A stretch of 64,000 nt of DNA from Panicum virgatum. Taxonomy: Eukaryota > Streptophyta > Magnoliopsida > Poales > Poaceae. The notes beneath the pieces were generated by a model that was not told the origin of the DNA, did no database searches, and saw only the letters and a list, made by a program, of their open reading frames with translations. Both the position numbers and the translations under genes were made by a program. Shown here in pieces: positions 12,118 to 23,180 of the stretch (its first letter is position 1; every line of letters begins with the position of its first letter). Where the stretch lies: contig NC_053141.1 of the NCBI RefSeq assembly GCF_016808335.1, positions 26,650,261-26,714,260 on the forward strand. Direction: 5' to 3'.

Positions 12118-13072
12118 TTGATGTGAGATGCATTTCATTCAACTTCACTTGCATTATCTATATCCGTTGGGTAATTATCCACTCATTTGGATATAGACAT
12201 GGGCGTAGACAGGGGGCGGGCAGGGGCCTGGCCCCCTATGGCTCCTAAATTTACATTGAAAATTTGAATTTTGATTAAATTTTTATATAAATTAGTATGG
12301 TTGGCTCCCTAATAATGAAAAAAATAAATTCCTGGCTCCGCCCCTGGATATAGATTAATTGGGAATGAGTAATATTTGGGTATGGGCGTGGATAATCCAC
12401 CCCCTCCCCAACGGCAACGTGACCCGTTTCCGTCGCGAGCTGACAGGCTCCTAGATGCTGTCCATGGGCCATGGCATTGATTGGCAAACGGCTCCACGCT
12501 TGATTACCGTTGCTTAGCAATAGGAGGGGAGGGGTTCACTTAAAACCTCAAGGTCAGTCCGGTCATTTCGCCACCCTTGCCTCATATCAGGGCTGGAAAA
12601 AAGCTCGTTAAGCTGGCTCGGTGGCTCGTTTCAAAATTGCTCCGATTACATTCGTTCTTTTTTTTAAATAAAGATTAGTTGATTTGGAACAAAAGTCAAT
12701 TTTGGCAGGCTCGGCTCGGCTCGGCTCGTTATGCTCGATTTGAAGCTGCATATCAAACAACGCGGGAGACTATAATAAATACGAATATATTGATTTTGAA
12801 GAAAGCTCGAAAAAAGTCGAGGCTCGGCTCAATTCCACCCCTGCCTCATATGGATGGGTAGAGTGGAGCTGTAGCGCGCTACGGCGCCAGGGCGGGCTCA
12901 CCTACCACGGACCGGCGCGGCTGGGAAAAAAGAAAAGCATCTCCGCGGTCGGCTGGGTGGGGTGGGGAGGGGTGGGTTGGACGACGCCTCCATACGCCAC
13001 GGCCACGCTGACGCAACAAGGCAGAGGCAGCGCGACTGCGCGAGCAGGAGCAGGCAGCAGCGGAGCGAGTCT
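12118..13072. other. Intergenic with repeat fragments
   Basis: About 12190-12352 is a fragment with imperfectly inverted arms (left ...GGGGGCGGGCAGGGGCC..., right ...GGCTCCGCCCCTGG), a pattern common in small grass DNA elements. Around 12600-12840 there are repeated 'ggctcggctcg' phrases. No gene was recognised. Confidence 0.4.
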
Positions 13073-13360
13073 GGGTGTGTTTAGTTCCCACAAAATTTCC
13101 AAACTTTCCATCACATCCATCACATCTCCTATCACATCGAAACATTAAATATAACAAATAATTCATGCATAGAGTACTAAATGTAGTTAAATAAAAAAAA
13201 CTAATTGCATAGTTTTGATGTATGTTGCGAGACGAATTTTTTGAGCCTAGTTAGATCATGGTAGAATAATATTTACCACAAACAAACAAAAAGTGCTACA
13301 GTGTGCTACAATGACTGATGTGACTTTTTCTCCCCCGATTCCCCTCATCTAAACACAGCC
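13073..13360. mobile_element. PIF/Harbinger (Tourist-type) MITE
   Basis: The termini are GGGTGTGTTTAG and CTAAACACAGCC, inverted with one mismatch, flanked by 3-bp direct repeats TCT (13070-13072 and 13361-13363). Internally it has the 'gcgagacgaatttttgagcctagttagatcatgg'-type core shared by a very abundant grass MITE family. It is 288 bp long and non-coding. The class assignment rests on the 3-bp duplication and terminal sequence. Confidence 0.75.
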
Positions 13361-14404
13361 TCTAGCTGTTTCCCTGCCGTGTGGGGAGCCGCACCACATG
13401 GGGAAACCGAAACCGGGAAGGTTGTTGGCGGCGTGGCGGATTGCGTTGATGTTTGGTGGAAAAGCTGGTCCAGGTCCAATCCGGCCGTCCAAGTCCAACA
13501 AAGCCGTGTGCGTGCATCAATGCCCAATGCATGGCGACGCACGGTGGGTTGTTGGGTGGGCCCGCGGGCAGTCCTCCGCGTACATGTGACCCGTAACCGT
13601 ATTTATGGGTACGCTAGCTGCACGAATCCAATCGGCAGCCACGCCCCGCCTACGTACGGCCGCGGTTGGTACTCGATCGCTCTACATGTACTCGTCTCTT
13701 TCTTTTTCGCTTCGGACCGCAACTTCCCCCTGCTGCTTGCCACTATTTATATTGGCAAATTCTCCTGCCGCTCCAAATTTTAATTTTATTATATATGCAT
13801 GCATATTTTTTTTCTATGAATCTAGGTATATAATTACGTCTAAATGCACGGTAAAATCTATATATTTAGTGAAGTTAAAAACTACCACTACTAATTTAGG
13901 ATGGAGGAAGTAAATGCTAGTGTAATGAAAATTAGTGGACATGCGCGGCGACGTCGCTGCAACCGGGGGCAGGTGCGTGTGACAGCGATCATGGACCTGC
14001 GTATACGCTTGCATTCGGGTGTACGATCGAATAATATATAATGATGTATGCTTACTCTAATGCAACAACTCGCGTGGACGAGCGCGAGGCAGGCTAACTA
14101 CTACAAGTACAAGATGTGCCTCTGCCTCCAGCATTTCCTGGTTGTCCAACGTCAGGAGCTGGGAGAGACCGACGCGCACGACGACGGCTGGTCGCGTCAC
14201 GGCGTCACCTACTAATAACACGTTGCTGCCGCAGCCCTCAATCATGTGGCTTAATTATGGACTAAACACCTAAGAGTAGCTAGCTATTGACTCTTTCAAA
14301 CCGTTTTATATCCCGATCCGCGTCCTCACGATCGAGCTCCTGACCTGACCGGCGAGTCATGACCTGTCGCCGCCCCTCCTAGCCTGCTGTGCTCGCTCAT
14401 GCGC

Positions 14405-14405
<1 letters not shown>
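13361..14405. other. Intergenic, no gene seen
   Basis: Mixed GC content with scattered short open frames that show no family signature. A minus-strand frame at 14057-14245 is GC-rich but unrecognised. Confidence 0.4.

Positions 14406-14450
<45 letters not shown>
14406..14450. repeat. Poly-C tract of 45 nt
   Basis: An unbroken run of 45 cytosines follows gcgct and precedes gcctaaac. The complementary G-run could form G-quadruplex structure and the C-run an i-motif. True length is hard to assemble, so the exact count may be an artefact. Confidence 0.9.
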
Positions 14451-14451
<1 letters not shown>

Positions 14452-14860
14452 CCTAAACTTCGAAATGGCTGTGCGGTGCGGACGCGCAGCTTCGTTCCCA
14501 GCACATGTACGTAGCCGCCTGCCGCCCGCGGCTTGCTTTAATTTCCCTGAACCATGCATCGGTAGCGTATTGAGATTGGCCTAATATAACACGTACGCCG
14601 AGACAGATGCTCCTGGGTAGTTATTGTACTAACACGGATTAGCCACAATTGCATTGGCAGCCATCAAACTCGAGCATGTTTATGGGCTTATGGCTAGTTT
14701 AGTGTTGCCTGCTGTGCGTGTGCGTCAGGTCAGTTACGCTGTTTGTTCACCATCCGCCAACTCAATCGTCCTTCGTCTGAAACCATCGCACCGAGTACGT
14801 GTAATGTTGTGTTTGAACTATACATACTTATGTCTGTCTGTAAAGCAACTTGTTTAGGTG

Positions 14861-15207
14861 TTTTCCATGCCAACCGACCTTGACTAACGAGTGTATTATA
14901 CGAGACCGGATTATTCATTCCCAAGTGTTTTTTTTTTCATTCCCAAGTGTGTTTTTTTAATCTCCCTGTCGCCCTCTTGCTGGTGATGTTTCCTTCTCTT
15001 CTTCTCAAGAAGAAAGTTGTCTCTCTCTCTTCCTGGCGCGACCTGCACAAAAGACAACCGCTCAACAGCTTGTGTTAGACGAAAGTGATCGTGAAAATGT
15101 GGCTGTGATCCATCCCTTCCCAAACAATATTGTCAAAAGAATGTTATGTCCATATTGCAACTATAGTATTACTCCGTCTTTATGATACAGTCATTATTAC
15201 GTGTTTT
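14861..15207. repeat. Duplicated segment, copy A (partner 25113-25447)
   Basis: This segment and the one at 25113-25447 share, in order, CCATGCCAACC, TTGACTAACGA, CCCTCTTSYTGCTGG, GACAACCGCT, GTTAGACGAAAGTGAT, CCATCCCTT and ATTACGTGTTTT. They are in the same orientation, about 10.25 kb apart, on either side of the ARF-GEF gene. No clear coding frame is shared. Confidence 0.7.
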
Positions 15208-16785
15208 CACACGCCAAGCCAACTTTCTTTGGCGCACGTTGTTGCTTTCTCCCTTGTTGTGGTCCTGGTTCGGTGGTGACTGGTGAGCACTCGCGATGCC
15301 ACAATGGGGGGCTGGTGTATGTGATGAGTCAGCCAGCGGCGGACCGTAGGATTTGAATCTAGGGTAGTTTTAATTAAAAAGGAGTTATTATGTTCTTGCC
15401 CTCACTTTGAACCATAATTGTAATTTTATCCTCATTATCGTTCGCTTTGATTTTACCCCCTTCCTTTTGAAATTAAAGACTCTGTTAGTTACAAACAGAA
15501 TAAATAAATTAGAAAAAGCTCATGAAGCCCAAACTAAAGCTAAGAAGCAAATTAAAGAGAAAGGAAAGAAGAATGATGTGTTATTTGAAAGCCCTGCAAT
15601 GGGCACAAGCAGCAAAAAAGTTGATCCTTGCATCTGTAATGACCACAAGAAGCAAAAGAAGGATCAGTTTGTGATTTACCATGTTCTTGACTAGTTGGCT
15701 TATGTATTAATCTGTTTTGTGGAGCTGTCTGCGAACATGAATGTCATGCAGTCCAAGTGAAGTGTCTGAACCTACTACATGTCAACTCGCATGTTAGAAA
15801 TGTACTCATTTTGTGGAGCTTTACCTGATTTACCTTATTATGTTGAAACAACTGAATGTGAATCTAATATATTGTTGTGCATGATGATTTCTCTAGTGTG
15901 TTCAAAATGTGGGGAATTTGCTTCATAATATCCTACTGTTACAAACATAATACACGTACAATATTTGTTCTCTATGAGATCTCAATACTTGTTGTTTGTG
16001 CCAGGGGTATTTTTGTTTTTTCACGGTCACTTAACTGGGAGTTAAGTGGAGAGATAACAGCAGGCCCCTAGAAGGGATCCAAGATGAAAACAGGGCCATA
16101 GAAAGAGAGTATCATTTGTTTGAGGGCCACACAAGGAATTTTCATGTGTGAACACGAATACACGACCATGACTCTAAACACCTTAGCTTCACCCTTTCAA
16201 ATGGTTTCATATTCCGAACCGCATCCTGACCAGCCCCTGACCGCACTATAACATATGCGGTCTTCTATGACGTTTTATTTATCTCATATAAAGTAAAAAT
16301 TATATCACATTTTGCAATTTGTGGCACTCACTCGACGAAAATTCGTTTGTCGCTTGTACACTGTAATAAAGGTATTATGTGACTAAAATATATCTTTTTT
16401 TGTTATAAATTTTGGGAAAAAGTCTACATAACACCTCCTCCCAACTATTCATGGTGGATTACTTTACCCCCAACTATAAAATCGAATATTCTACCCCTTT
16501 GAGCCCTCCTGCGCGCACGGATTAGCAGCCATGGGAGGAGGTGATGCTTGCTAGGTTTGCGGCCGGAGCGGATGGCCATCGGATATTTATATAACAATGG
16601 CAATAGCGTGATTATATTCGAATCAATCAAAATCCATTACAATAATTCTGGATGCAGTTTATTTATCACAATTTGGGCTTAATCCTACTATTTGCAGTCA
16701 AAAGTATCGTTTCCTGGTTCCTACTAGTCATGCAGCCATGAACAAAACTCACCCCCTGCCAATGGTCACTGATGGTGATGACTAG
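15208..16785. other. Intergenic downstream of ARF-GEF, repeat remnants
   Basis: About 15370-16130 starts with GTTCTTGCCCTCACTTTGA and resembles the ends of the MULE-like element at 33719-36420, so it may be a decayed relative. A frame at 15407-15694 is lysine-rich and low in information. Nothing else is supportable. Confidence 0.35.
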
Positions 16786-19700
16786 CTACTCAGGGAACAG
16801 CTCGTCCTTGACTGCCGGCGCGATCCACTGGATCTGGATGTGCGTGATCTCCCAGAGCTCGTCCCCTTCCCTCGGCACCAACACCTCCTTGGCCTTCATC
16901 TCCATGATCATCCGCTTGAGCATCCGCGGCACGAGCTCCTGCATCACCCCGGCGCCGCCGCCCGCGGCGAGGTCGCACTTGATGCACGTGTCCATCCGCC
17001 GCAGCACGCCTAGCCAGAAGGTCCGAAACCCCGGCGCCTGCGCCAGCGTCGGCAGGAGCAGAACGAAGACGTCGGCCAGCAGCTCGGCGGCGGCGGCCAG
17101 CGTGCCCTCCATGCTCCGCGTCTCCCGCTCCGCGCCCTCGCGCCGCGAGTACTCGAGCGTCTTCTCCGTCAGGTCGTCCACCATGGCGAAGATGACGAGG
17201 TTGAAGCAGGCCAGGCACCCGGCCGGGCCCAGGTCGAGGTCGCCGGCCGCGGCCAGGTTGAAGGCGCGCCCGAGCTCGAACACGGCCTGGCACCGGATCT
17301 CCTCGCGCCGGACCAGGCTCGTCTTGCGCAGCGCCTCCGCGAGCTTGATGAACATGTTGGCCGCCAGGTTGCCCATCCGCGACGCGTCCTCCACCGACGA
17401 CGCTGACGACGACGACGCGCTGCTGCCGCTGCCGCCGCTGAAGCCGGCGCTGTTCCCGGGGTCGGAGTAGCCGGACTTGTGCCACTGGACGATCCAGTTG
17501 ACGGACTCGGCCATGAGCTCGAGGATCCTGGTGCTCACGTCCAGCGGGCTGATCTTGAGCGCGGCGAACCCGAAGGCGGCCTCGATGACGGCGGCGTAGT
17601 TGAACCGCGTGACGTGCGCGCCGCTGTCGCTCATGATCTTGACCATTGCCGCCACGGACTGGTCGAACGTCTCCGGGTGGCGCCCAGTGACGGTGAGCAG
17701 GTGGAGCAGCGTCTTCCAGCCCAGCGGCGTCTGCACGCCGCCGGCGTGCTCCGTGAGCAGCTTCACGATGCTCTCCGAGATGGCCTCGCAGCAGGTGTCG
17801 AGGATCTCCTTGTCCAGCTTCCACATCATGTTGATGGACTTGAAGACGAGCTCCTCGGAGGCGCGGGTGTCGACGGCGCGCTGCGGCGCCGCCGAGAGCA
17901 GGCGCACGGCGACCCGGAAGAGCGCCACGATGGCCTTCTCGGCGAAGGGGCACGGCGAGAAGAGCGGCAGCTGGGACACGGCGCTGAAGCAGTCGAGGAG
18001 CGGAGGCCAGAAGGTGGCAAAGCGGTGGAGGTTGGCCGACGCGAGGAGCGCCAGGAGGTCCCAGCAGAAGCCGACGGTCTCCTCCTCCTCGATGGGCGTG
18101 CTGAACTTCTGGCCCTTGCCACCGGCGGCGAAGATGAGCGCCCGCCCGAGGTTCTGCAGCGCCTCGTCCGGCAGCTTGCCTCTCTCCTTGAAGATGGCCC
18201 CGACCTGGCACTGCTGGATGATCTTGAGGTTGTTCTCGAACTCGCTGCCGACTGAGAGCAGCGACTCGCCGCCGGAGTCGAGCGACAGGAACTGCGAGAA
18301 GCGGCCGATCATGCCCGACACGTGCCGGCTGGTCCCGGCTCCGCGGTGCGTGGCGGGGAAGATGACGCCGCCGGCGTCCGAGGTGGACGCCCTGTGGCGG
18401 TGCCCCGGGCGCTCCGAGGAGCCGCGCCCGGTGCTGCCGCCGCTCCCTGCTGCCGCCGCCTCCGGGTCAATCACCGATGGCGGCAGCAGCTTGAGCCGCT
18501 TGAGCTTGAGCAGGCAGTCGACGACGTTCTTCCAAGCGCCGCGCACCGACTCGCCGAAGCGGTTGGCGATGGTGAAGAGCGCGAGCGTGGCCATCCGCGG
18601 CTTGAGCTCGTTGCTGAAGGTGAAGAGCGTCTCCTCCGTGGTGGCGTAGGGGTTGAGCAGCGTGGAGAACTTGCAGAGGCAGCACAGCAGCTCGTCCAGC
18701 ACGTCCTCCAGCCCGTACCGCGCGATGCGCGCCACGGACACGAGCCCCTCGACGCACTGGTTGAGCGTCTCCTCGTCGTCGGCGCCGTCGAAGATGGCGG
18801 CGAGCGTGGCGACGGTGGGGCCCGAGATGGCGATGAACACCTCCCGGCTGAGCTTGTGCTTGAAGTCGCAGGGTGTGAAGTGGTCCATGGCGCGGGAGCG
18901 CTTGACCAGGTCGGCCCAGCGGCTGGGCGTCATCTCCACCGCCGCCGCCGATGTGCTGAAGACGGTGATGGCGTTGGTGGAGATGGAGTGGAAGAGCTCC
19001 GAGAGGTACTCCCGCGGCAGGTCCTTCTTGTCGTTGATGGCGCGGTTGTTCCGGATGAAGTCCTCCTCCGACATCTTCTTCTTCACCTGCGGGTTGTGCA
19101 GGTCGGTGTTGAGCATGATGAGCGAGTAGCAGAGGATGAAGGCGGCGTCCTTGGTGGCGAACACCCCCGCGGTCTGCTGCTCGAAGAAGCGCTCCGAGAA
19201 GGCCTCGAGGATGCGCTGGATCTTCTGGGACTCGCCGGGCAGCCGGAACGTCTCCAGGTAGGTGCGCAGCGCCGTGTCGAGGATGGCGCCGGTGAAGTCG
19301 AAGGTCTCGGTGAACTCCTTGAGGACCCGGAGGTTGAACTCGTCGGGGTCGCCGAGGAACTCGCCGATCTTGTTCTTGTCCAGCCCCGGGGAGTAGCGGA
19401 GGAAGAAGGCCATGCTCAGGGGCTCCGGCGGCGTCGGCACCAGGTGGCACAGCTTCAGGAACTCCACGCCCTTCTTCTGGTCGCGGTTGTAGTGGTTCGC
19501 CGCGATGGCCACCTTCTTCTTCCGCAGCTTGCGCTTGCGCACGAAGTCTACCCACGTTTCTCGCTCAGCGCCGCCGCTGGCGGCGGAGGTTGAATCCCAG
19601 CGCTCGGTCCAGAAGAGCCGGAACTCGGACACGTCGACGGCGTACGCGTCGTGGGCGGGGGCCTTGTCCACCTCGACGTTGTCGGCGATGGTGGTGATCA

Positions 19701-21081
19701 TGTTGACGAGGCCCTCGAACGCCTGCAGCTGCACCGCCGTCATCGGGCCTGGCGACGCAGGGAACGCCGCCTTGCACAGCAGCTTGCCCATCTCCTCGAA
19801 CACGTTGCGCAGCAGCGGGTCGCAGTCGTAGTTGACGTACATCTCGATCACGAACGTCGGCTGCCGGATGAAGCTGACGAGGCCCTCCACCGCCACCTCC
19901 TGCAGGTGCGGGCCGTTGGCGCCGCCGCACACGCGGAGCAGCACGAACATGAAGAAGGCCTCGAGCTGGAGCTTGAGGAACCGCCGGAGGAAGTGGTACA
20001 GGTTCAGCGCCGTGCTGCAGATCATGGAGAGGACCAGCGGGCTGTACTCGGTAGCGTAGTGGATGAGGTGGTAGAAGAGGTCGTCCTGGATGAGGCGCAG
20101 GAGCTTGGCGTGCTTGCCGATGGCCTCGCCGCCGAGCTCCACGGCCGAGTTGACGAGCACCAGCGAGAAGAGCATCACGTCCTCCTCGGAGGTGAAGGCG
20201 CCCTGCCCGTCCGGCGTGATCACCATGTCCGGCGCGTTGAGCAGCAGCGAGCAGAGGAAGCTGAACACGTCCACCATGCACCGCGCGCCGAAGCCGGCGC
20301 CCGAGGACCCACCGCCGCCGGGCGCCGCGGGGTCGGCGTCGTCGCCGCCGTCGCCGTCGCGGATGTCGGGCAGCCTGGCGAAGACGGCCTGCAGGATCTC
20401 GTGCATGCAGTGGCGCGCCGTGCGCTGGAGGAGCTCGCTGCCGCGGCTGCCGGCGGCGTGCTGCACGATCTGGAAGCACGTGTTGACAGCGGTGCAGACG
20501 GAGCTGTCCGACAGCAGCGGCGCGGCGCGGGCGCGGAGGAGCGCGGCGAGCACCTGGAGCACGCGCAGGAGCACGGCCTCCTCGGCGCCGGCGTCGGAGA
20601 AGCGCTCCATGCGGCAGTTGGTGAGCGCGGCGAGTATGGCGTGCACGGCGTCGCGCGCGCCCGGGGAGCACTCGTCGAACACGTCGATGCGGAGGATCTT
20701 GAGCACGGAGGAGAGCGCCACGCCGGTGGCCGCGGGAGGGGCCTCCTCGCTCTGGACCACGTCCAGGAACGGCGTCAGGTACGTGGACGGGTCGGAGCAG
20801 CGCCACGCGCCGTGCCGGGGCTGGAAGAGCAGCCCCCGGAGCGCCTTGAGGGAGCTGATGAGGCCCGCGAAGGTGGCCTCCTCGGCGGCGGCCACGGCCG
20901 GCGGGAGGTACGAGTAGGGGTCCGGGCGCCGCCGGATCACGGCCAGCAGCGCCGCCACCTCGGTGTTGAGCATGCAAGAGATGCCCAGGTCCTTGAGACG
21001 CGGGTCGCGCCGGGGGCCGCGCTGCGCGGCGTACGCCGGCGGCGGGCCGTCGTCGTCGTCGTCGCCCGCCGTCCTGCCCAT
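16786..21081 (-). CDS. GNL2: ARF-GEF of the GBF1/GNOM family, GNL2-like
   Basis: One intronless frame of 1431 aa encodes a large Sec7-type guanine-nucleotide exchange factor that loads GTP on ARF GTPases for Golgi/endosome vesicle budding. The order is DCB domain (about 10-240), HUS domain with the box NYDCD at 417-421, Sec7 domain (about 540-740), then HDS domains to the C-terminus. The glutamic finger is E617 in FRLPGE. M656 in LIMLNTD aligns with GNOM M696, the residue that makes GNOM brefeldin-A sensitive. A Gly/Ser-rich insert lies near 865-900, and a second Ser run near 1200. Start: the MGR start is the first ATG and matches the family. Assignment to GNL2 rather than GNOM or GNL1 is from general resemblance. 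Length agrees with the family (about 1400-1450). Confidence 0.93.
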   Translation of the reverse strand: MGRTAGDDDDDGPPPAYAAQRGPRRDPRLKDLGISCMLNTEVAALLAVIRRRPDPYSYLPPAVAAAEEATFAGLISSLKALRGLLFQPRHGAWRCSDPSTYLTPFLDVVQSEEAPPAATGVALSSVLKILRIDVFDECSPGARDAVHAILAALTNCRMERFSDAGAEEAVLLRVLQVLAALLRARAAPLLSDSSVCTAVNTCFQIVQHAAGSRGSELLQRTARHCMHEILQAVFARLPDIRDGDGGDDADPAAPGGGGSSGAGFGARCMVDVFSFLCSLLLNAPDMVITPDGQGAFTSEEDVMLFSLVLVNSAVELGGEAIGKHAKLLRLIQDDLFYHLIHYATEYSPLVLSMICSTALNLYHFLRRFLKLQLEAFFMFVLLRVCGGANGPHLQEVAVEGLVSFIRQPTFVIEMYVNYDCDPLLRNVFEEMGKLLCKAAFPASPGPMTAVQLQAFEGLVNMITTIADNVEVDKAPAHDAYAVDVSEFRLFWTERWDSTSAASGGAERETWVDFVRKRKLRKKKVAIAANHYNRDQKKGVEFLKLCHLVPTPPEPLSMAFFLRYSPGLDKNKIGEFLGDPDEFNLRVLKEFTETFDFTGAILDTALRTYLETFRLPGESQKIQRILEAFSERFFEQQTAGVFATKDAAFILCYSLIMLNTDLHNPQVKKKMSEEDFIRNNRAINDKKDLPREYLSELFHSISTNAITVFSTSAAAVEMTPSRWADLVKRSRAMDHFTPCDFKHKLSREVFIAISGPTVATLAAIFDGADDEETLNQCVEGLVSVARIARYGLEDVLDELLCCLCKFSTLLNPYATTEETLFTFSNELKPRMATLALFTIANRFGESVRGAWKNVVDCLLKLKRLKLLPPSVIDPEAAAAGSGGSTGRGSSERPGHRHRASTSDAGGVIFPATHRGAGTSRHVSGMIGRFSQFLSLDSGGESLLSVGSEFENNLKIIQQCQVGAIFKERGKLPDEALQNLGRALIFAAGGKGQKFSTPIEEEETVGFCWDLLALLASANLHRFATFWPPLLDCFSAVSQLPLFSPCPFAEKAIVALFRVAVRLLSAAPQRAVDTRASEELVFKSINMMWKLDKEILDTCCEAISESIVKLLTEHAGGVQTPLGWKTLLHLLTVTGRHPETFDQSVAAMVKIMSDSGAHVTRFNYAAVIEAAFGFAALKISPLDVSTRILELMAESVNWIVQWHKSGYSDPGNSAGFSGGSGSSASSSSASSVEDASRMGNLAANMFIKLAEALRKTSLVRREEIRCQAVFELGRAFNLAAAGDLDLGPAGCLACFNLVIFAMVDDLTEKTLEYSRREGAERETRSMEGTLAAAAELLADVFVLLLPTLAQAPGFRTFWLGVLRRMDTCIKCDLAAGGGAGVMQELVPRMLKRMIMEMKAKEVLVPREGDELWEITHIQIQWIAPAVKDELFPE

Positions 21082-22612
21082 TGCTGCTGCTTGCTTGGCC
21101 GGGTGAGGAGCCTGATCGATCTCGATCAGGTGGTGAGGTTGGCCGTGGGGAGGACGGAAGCCATCGATCTTTCTGCCACGTGGCGACTCTGTCCGGGATG
21201 GTCGAAGTCAGTACGATGCCACCACTGGCTGCGGTTGCATGCCGGGTATGCGATGGTTTACTAAAAATAGCATGGCAGCTATTTTTGTTTAGGACATTGC
21301 AGTGGTCTAGTATGATAATTTTGTTTTTAATTTTAGATAATCTATATCTATCTATCTCTATTTCTATCTCTTCTCTATCCCTCTACTATATATATATACT
21401 AAATAGAGGCTAAGGGTCACAGTACTTTCGCTCATCTACACCCTTGTTCTGTGGTCAACCGCACGCGCTGCTAGTGCACGTGGGGGGCTAGTGGGCCACA
21501 CTCAAACACGTACTGTGCTCTTCCGGCTTCAATTTTCACCTTCTCTTTTTCTAACTTTTATGTGTTCTAATTTTGTCTTCAACTTTTTTTTATTTCTTTT
21601 GAATCTTTTTATCTTGCAATTCTGTGCCAAAATATTTATCTTCAATTTCTCTATCTCAAAATCTTTTGCTTGGACTTTTTTTTGGCTCTCAAATTTTTTC
21701 TCGTACAAAATTTTTGCACCATGACTTTTCTCTCCAAAATTTATTGATCTCAAAATTTTCTAATCCAAACTTTTATGTATTCTATTTTTTGCCTTCAACT
21801 TTTTTTGTTTCTTTTGAATTTTTAATCTTGAAATTTGGTGTCAAAACATGAATGCAAAGGCACATGCTGTGAAGATGAAAGTGAAAGGGATTGACCAGAC
21901 GGAGGGGACATGAATGCAAAGGAATCACGTGTGTCTGGAAATCAATCATACGGGCGACCGTAAATTAGCACCCCCTCACACCCCACACCCACACCATGTA
22001 CACCCCTGCGACCGTTACCCCTCGTCCCCTCCCTCCTCGCTTCGTCCGACCTCCAACAAATGTGGAGCGCCCTTTTTAATGTGTTGTGCATCTACGGCTA
22101 GCGATTCGATCCCGGAGCGCTTGCCTCTTGACACCCTTGTGCAACCCCTCTCCCTCCCTCTCCTCTCTGTCCGCCGCCCCCCTCCTCTCTGTCCGCCGCC
22201 CTCGCCCTCCTCTCCAACCGCCCCAAACCACGACCCAACGGCACCCCCTCCTTCTAGGGCGCAAGCTGCGGACGGGACTCCTACGCCGCACGCTCGGCAC
22301 CCCCTCCTCCACCCCCCCTGATGGGGCACGAGCCATGGGTGGCCTGCGGTGCCTTCTTACCGCGGCACCCTGTTCGCCGCCAGCAGGTCGGGTCGCGAGC
22401 TGACCGCCGCCTCCTCGTTGTCCGGCAAATTCCGGCCACCACAGTGCACCTCCTCCATGGGTAAAAGGTAAAATGCAACGCCCTTGATGTCCTCTCTCTG
22501 TTCCCCCTCTCCCTGCACACTCTCATGGATTAAATTGCTGGATTTCTTGTCAACCCAACTCTCTCGCTTGAGTTACTTGTAACCGTAAGGCTAATTTTTC
22601 TTGCTGGCTTGT
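21082..22612. other. Intergenic upstream of ARF-GEF
   Basis: 21330-21400 has TATC/CTCT-type simple sequence and a short TATATATA run. 21520-21850 is TTTT-rich with repeated 'ctcaaaattttc/ttgaatttttaatcttg' phrases. 21970-22440 is C-rich with several short frames, possibly the leader of the MCM5-like fragment that follows. No distinct promoter could be fixed for the ARF-GEF. Confidence 0.35.
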
Positions 22613-22613
22613 A

Positions 22614-23180
22614 GGGAATGGAATTCAAAGAATTTGCACATATCTAAGAAGGTCTACGTTCTTATCAAGTGACTTATATATTTTCCGAGAGGTAATCCTA
22701 ATTCCATTTACCAATCGATTGTGTTCTCATGCTATGCTTTAAATCTCTTTCTACATAGGCTACATGATGGTGCACGTTTGAGAGGGGACATTCACATCTT
22801 GCTTCTGGGTGATCCATTCACAGCAAAATCACAGGCAAGTTTGTTTGATATTGTCATAGAATATACTTTGATGGCGAAAATAAAGTGACAATAAAACTCA
22901 CATCTGCATTACACCTATGGTTTGGCATCATATGAAATGGTACTGTGATTCAGTTTAGTAATTTGACACTAATGCCTGTGATTCTTTTGTCGCTATTTTA
23001 AACCAAATGTCCGTATGTAGTTTCGTGATATTGAATGTCTATTTCTCGAACAGTTCCTCAAATTTGTAGAGAAGACAGCTTCTATTGTAGTCTATTCATC
23101 TGGAAAAGGTTCCTCTCCTTCTGTTCTCACTGCATCTGTAACGTGGCATAGTAGCTCGGTAGATTTCAGTGTCCCATACC
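22614..23180 (+). pseudogene. MCM5-like replicative helicase fragment
   Basis: MCM5 is a subunit of the MCM2-7 DNA helicase. Only the centre of the gene is present. A first piece (22614-22650) after an acceptor reads MEFKEFA, then breaks. A second exon, 22759-22834, encodes [20 protein letters not shown] and on to TAKSQ. A third, from 23054, encodes [20 protein letters not shown] and continues to about 23180. The Walker A segment is GDPFTAKS where the family has GDPSTAKS. The second and third exons are joined by a GC donor (CAG|gcaagt). Downstream Walker B, sensor and C-terminal exons are absent. It is probably a captured or truncated copy, not a working gene. Confidence 0.7.

Noticed and set aside
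15407..15694. Lysine-rich 95-codon frame as a small gene
   Set aside because: Biased composition, no homology recognised, and located within a repeat resembling a MULE end.
16772..21264. Long plus-strand and alternate-frame open frames (up to 537 codons) opposite the ARF-GEF
   Set aside because: They are by-products of GC-rich third positions in the minus-strand gene. They are low-complexity Arg/Ala/His-rich and match no family.
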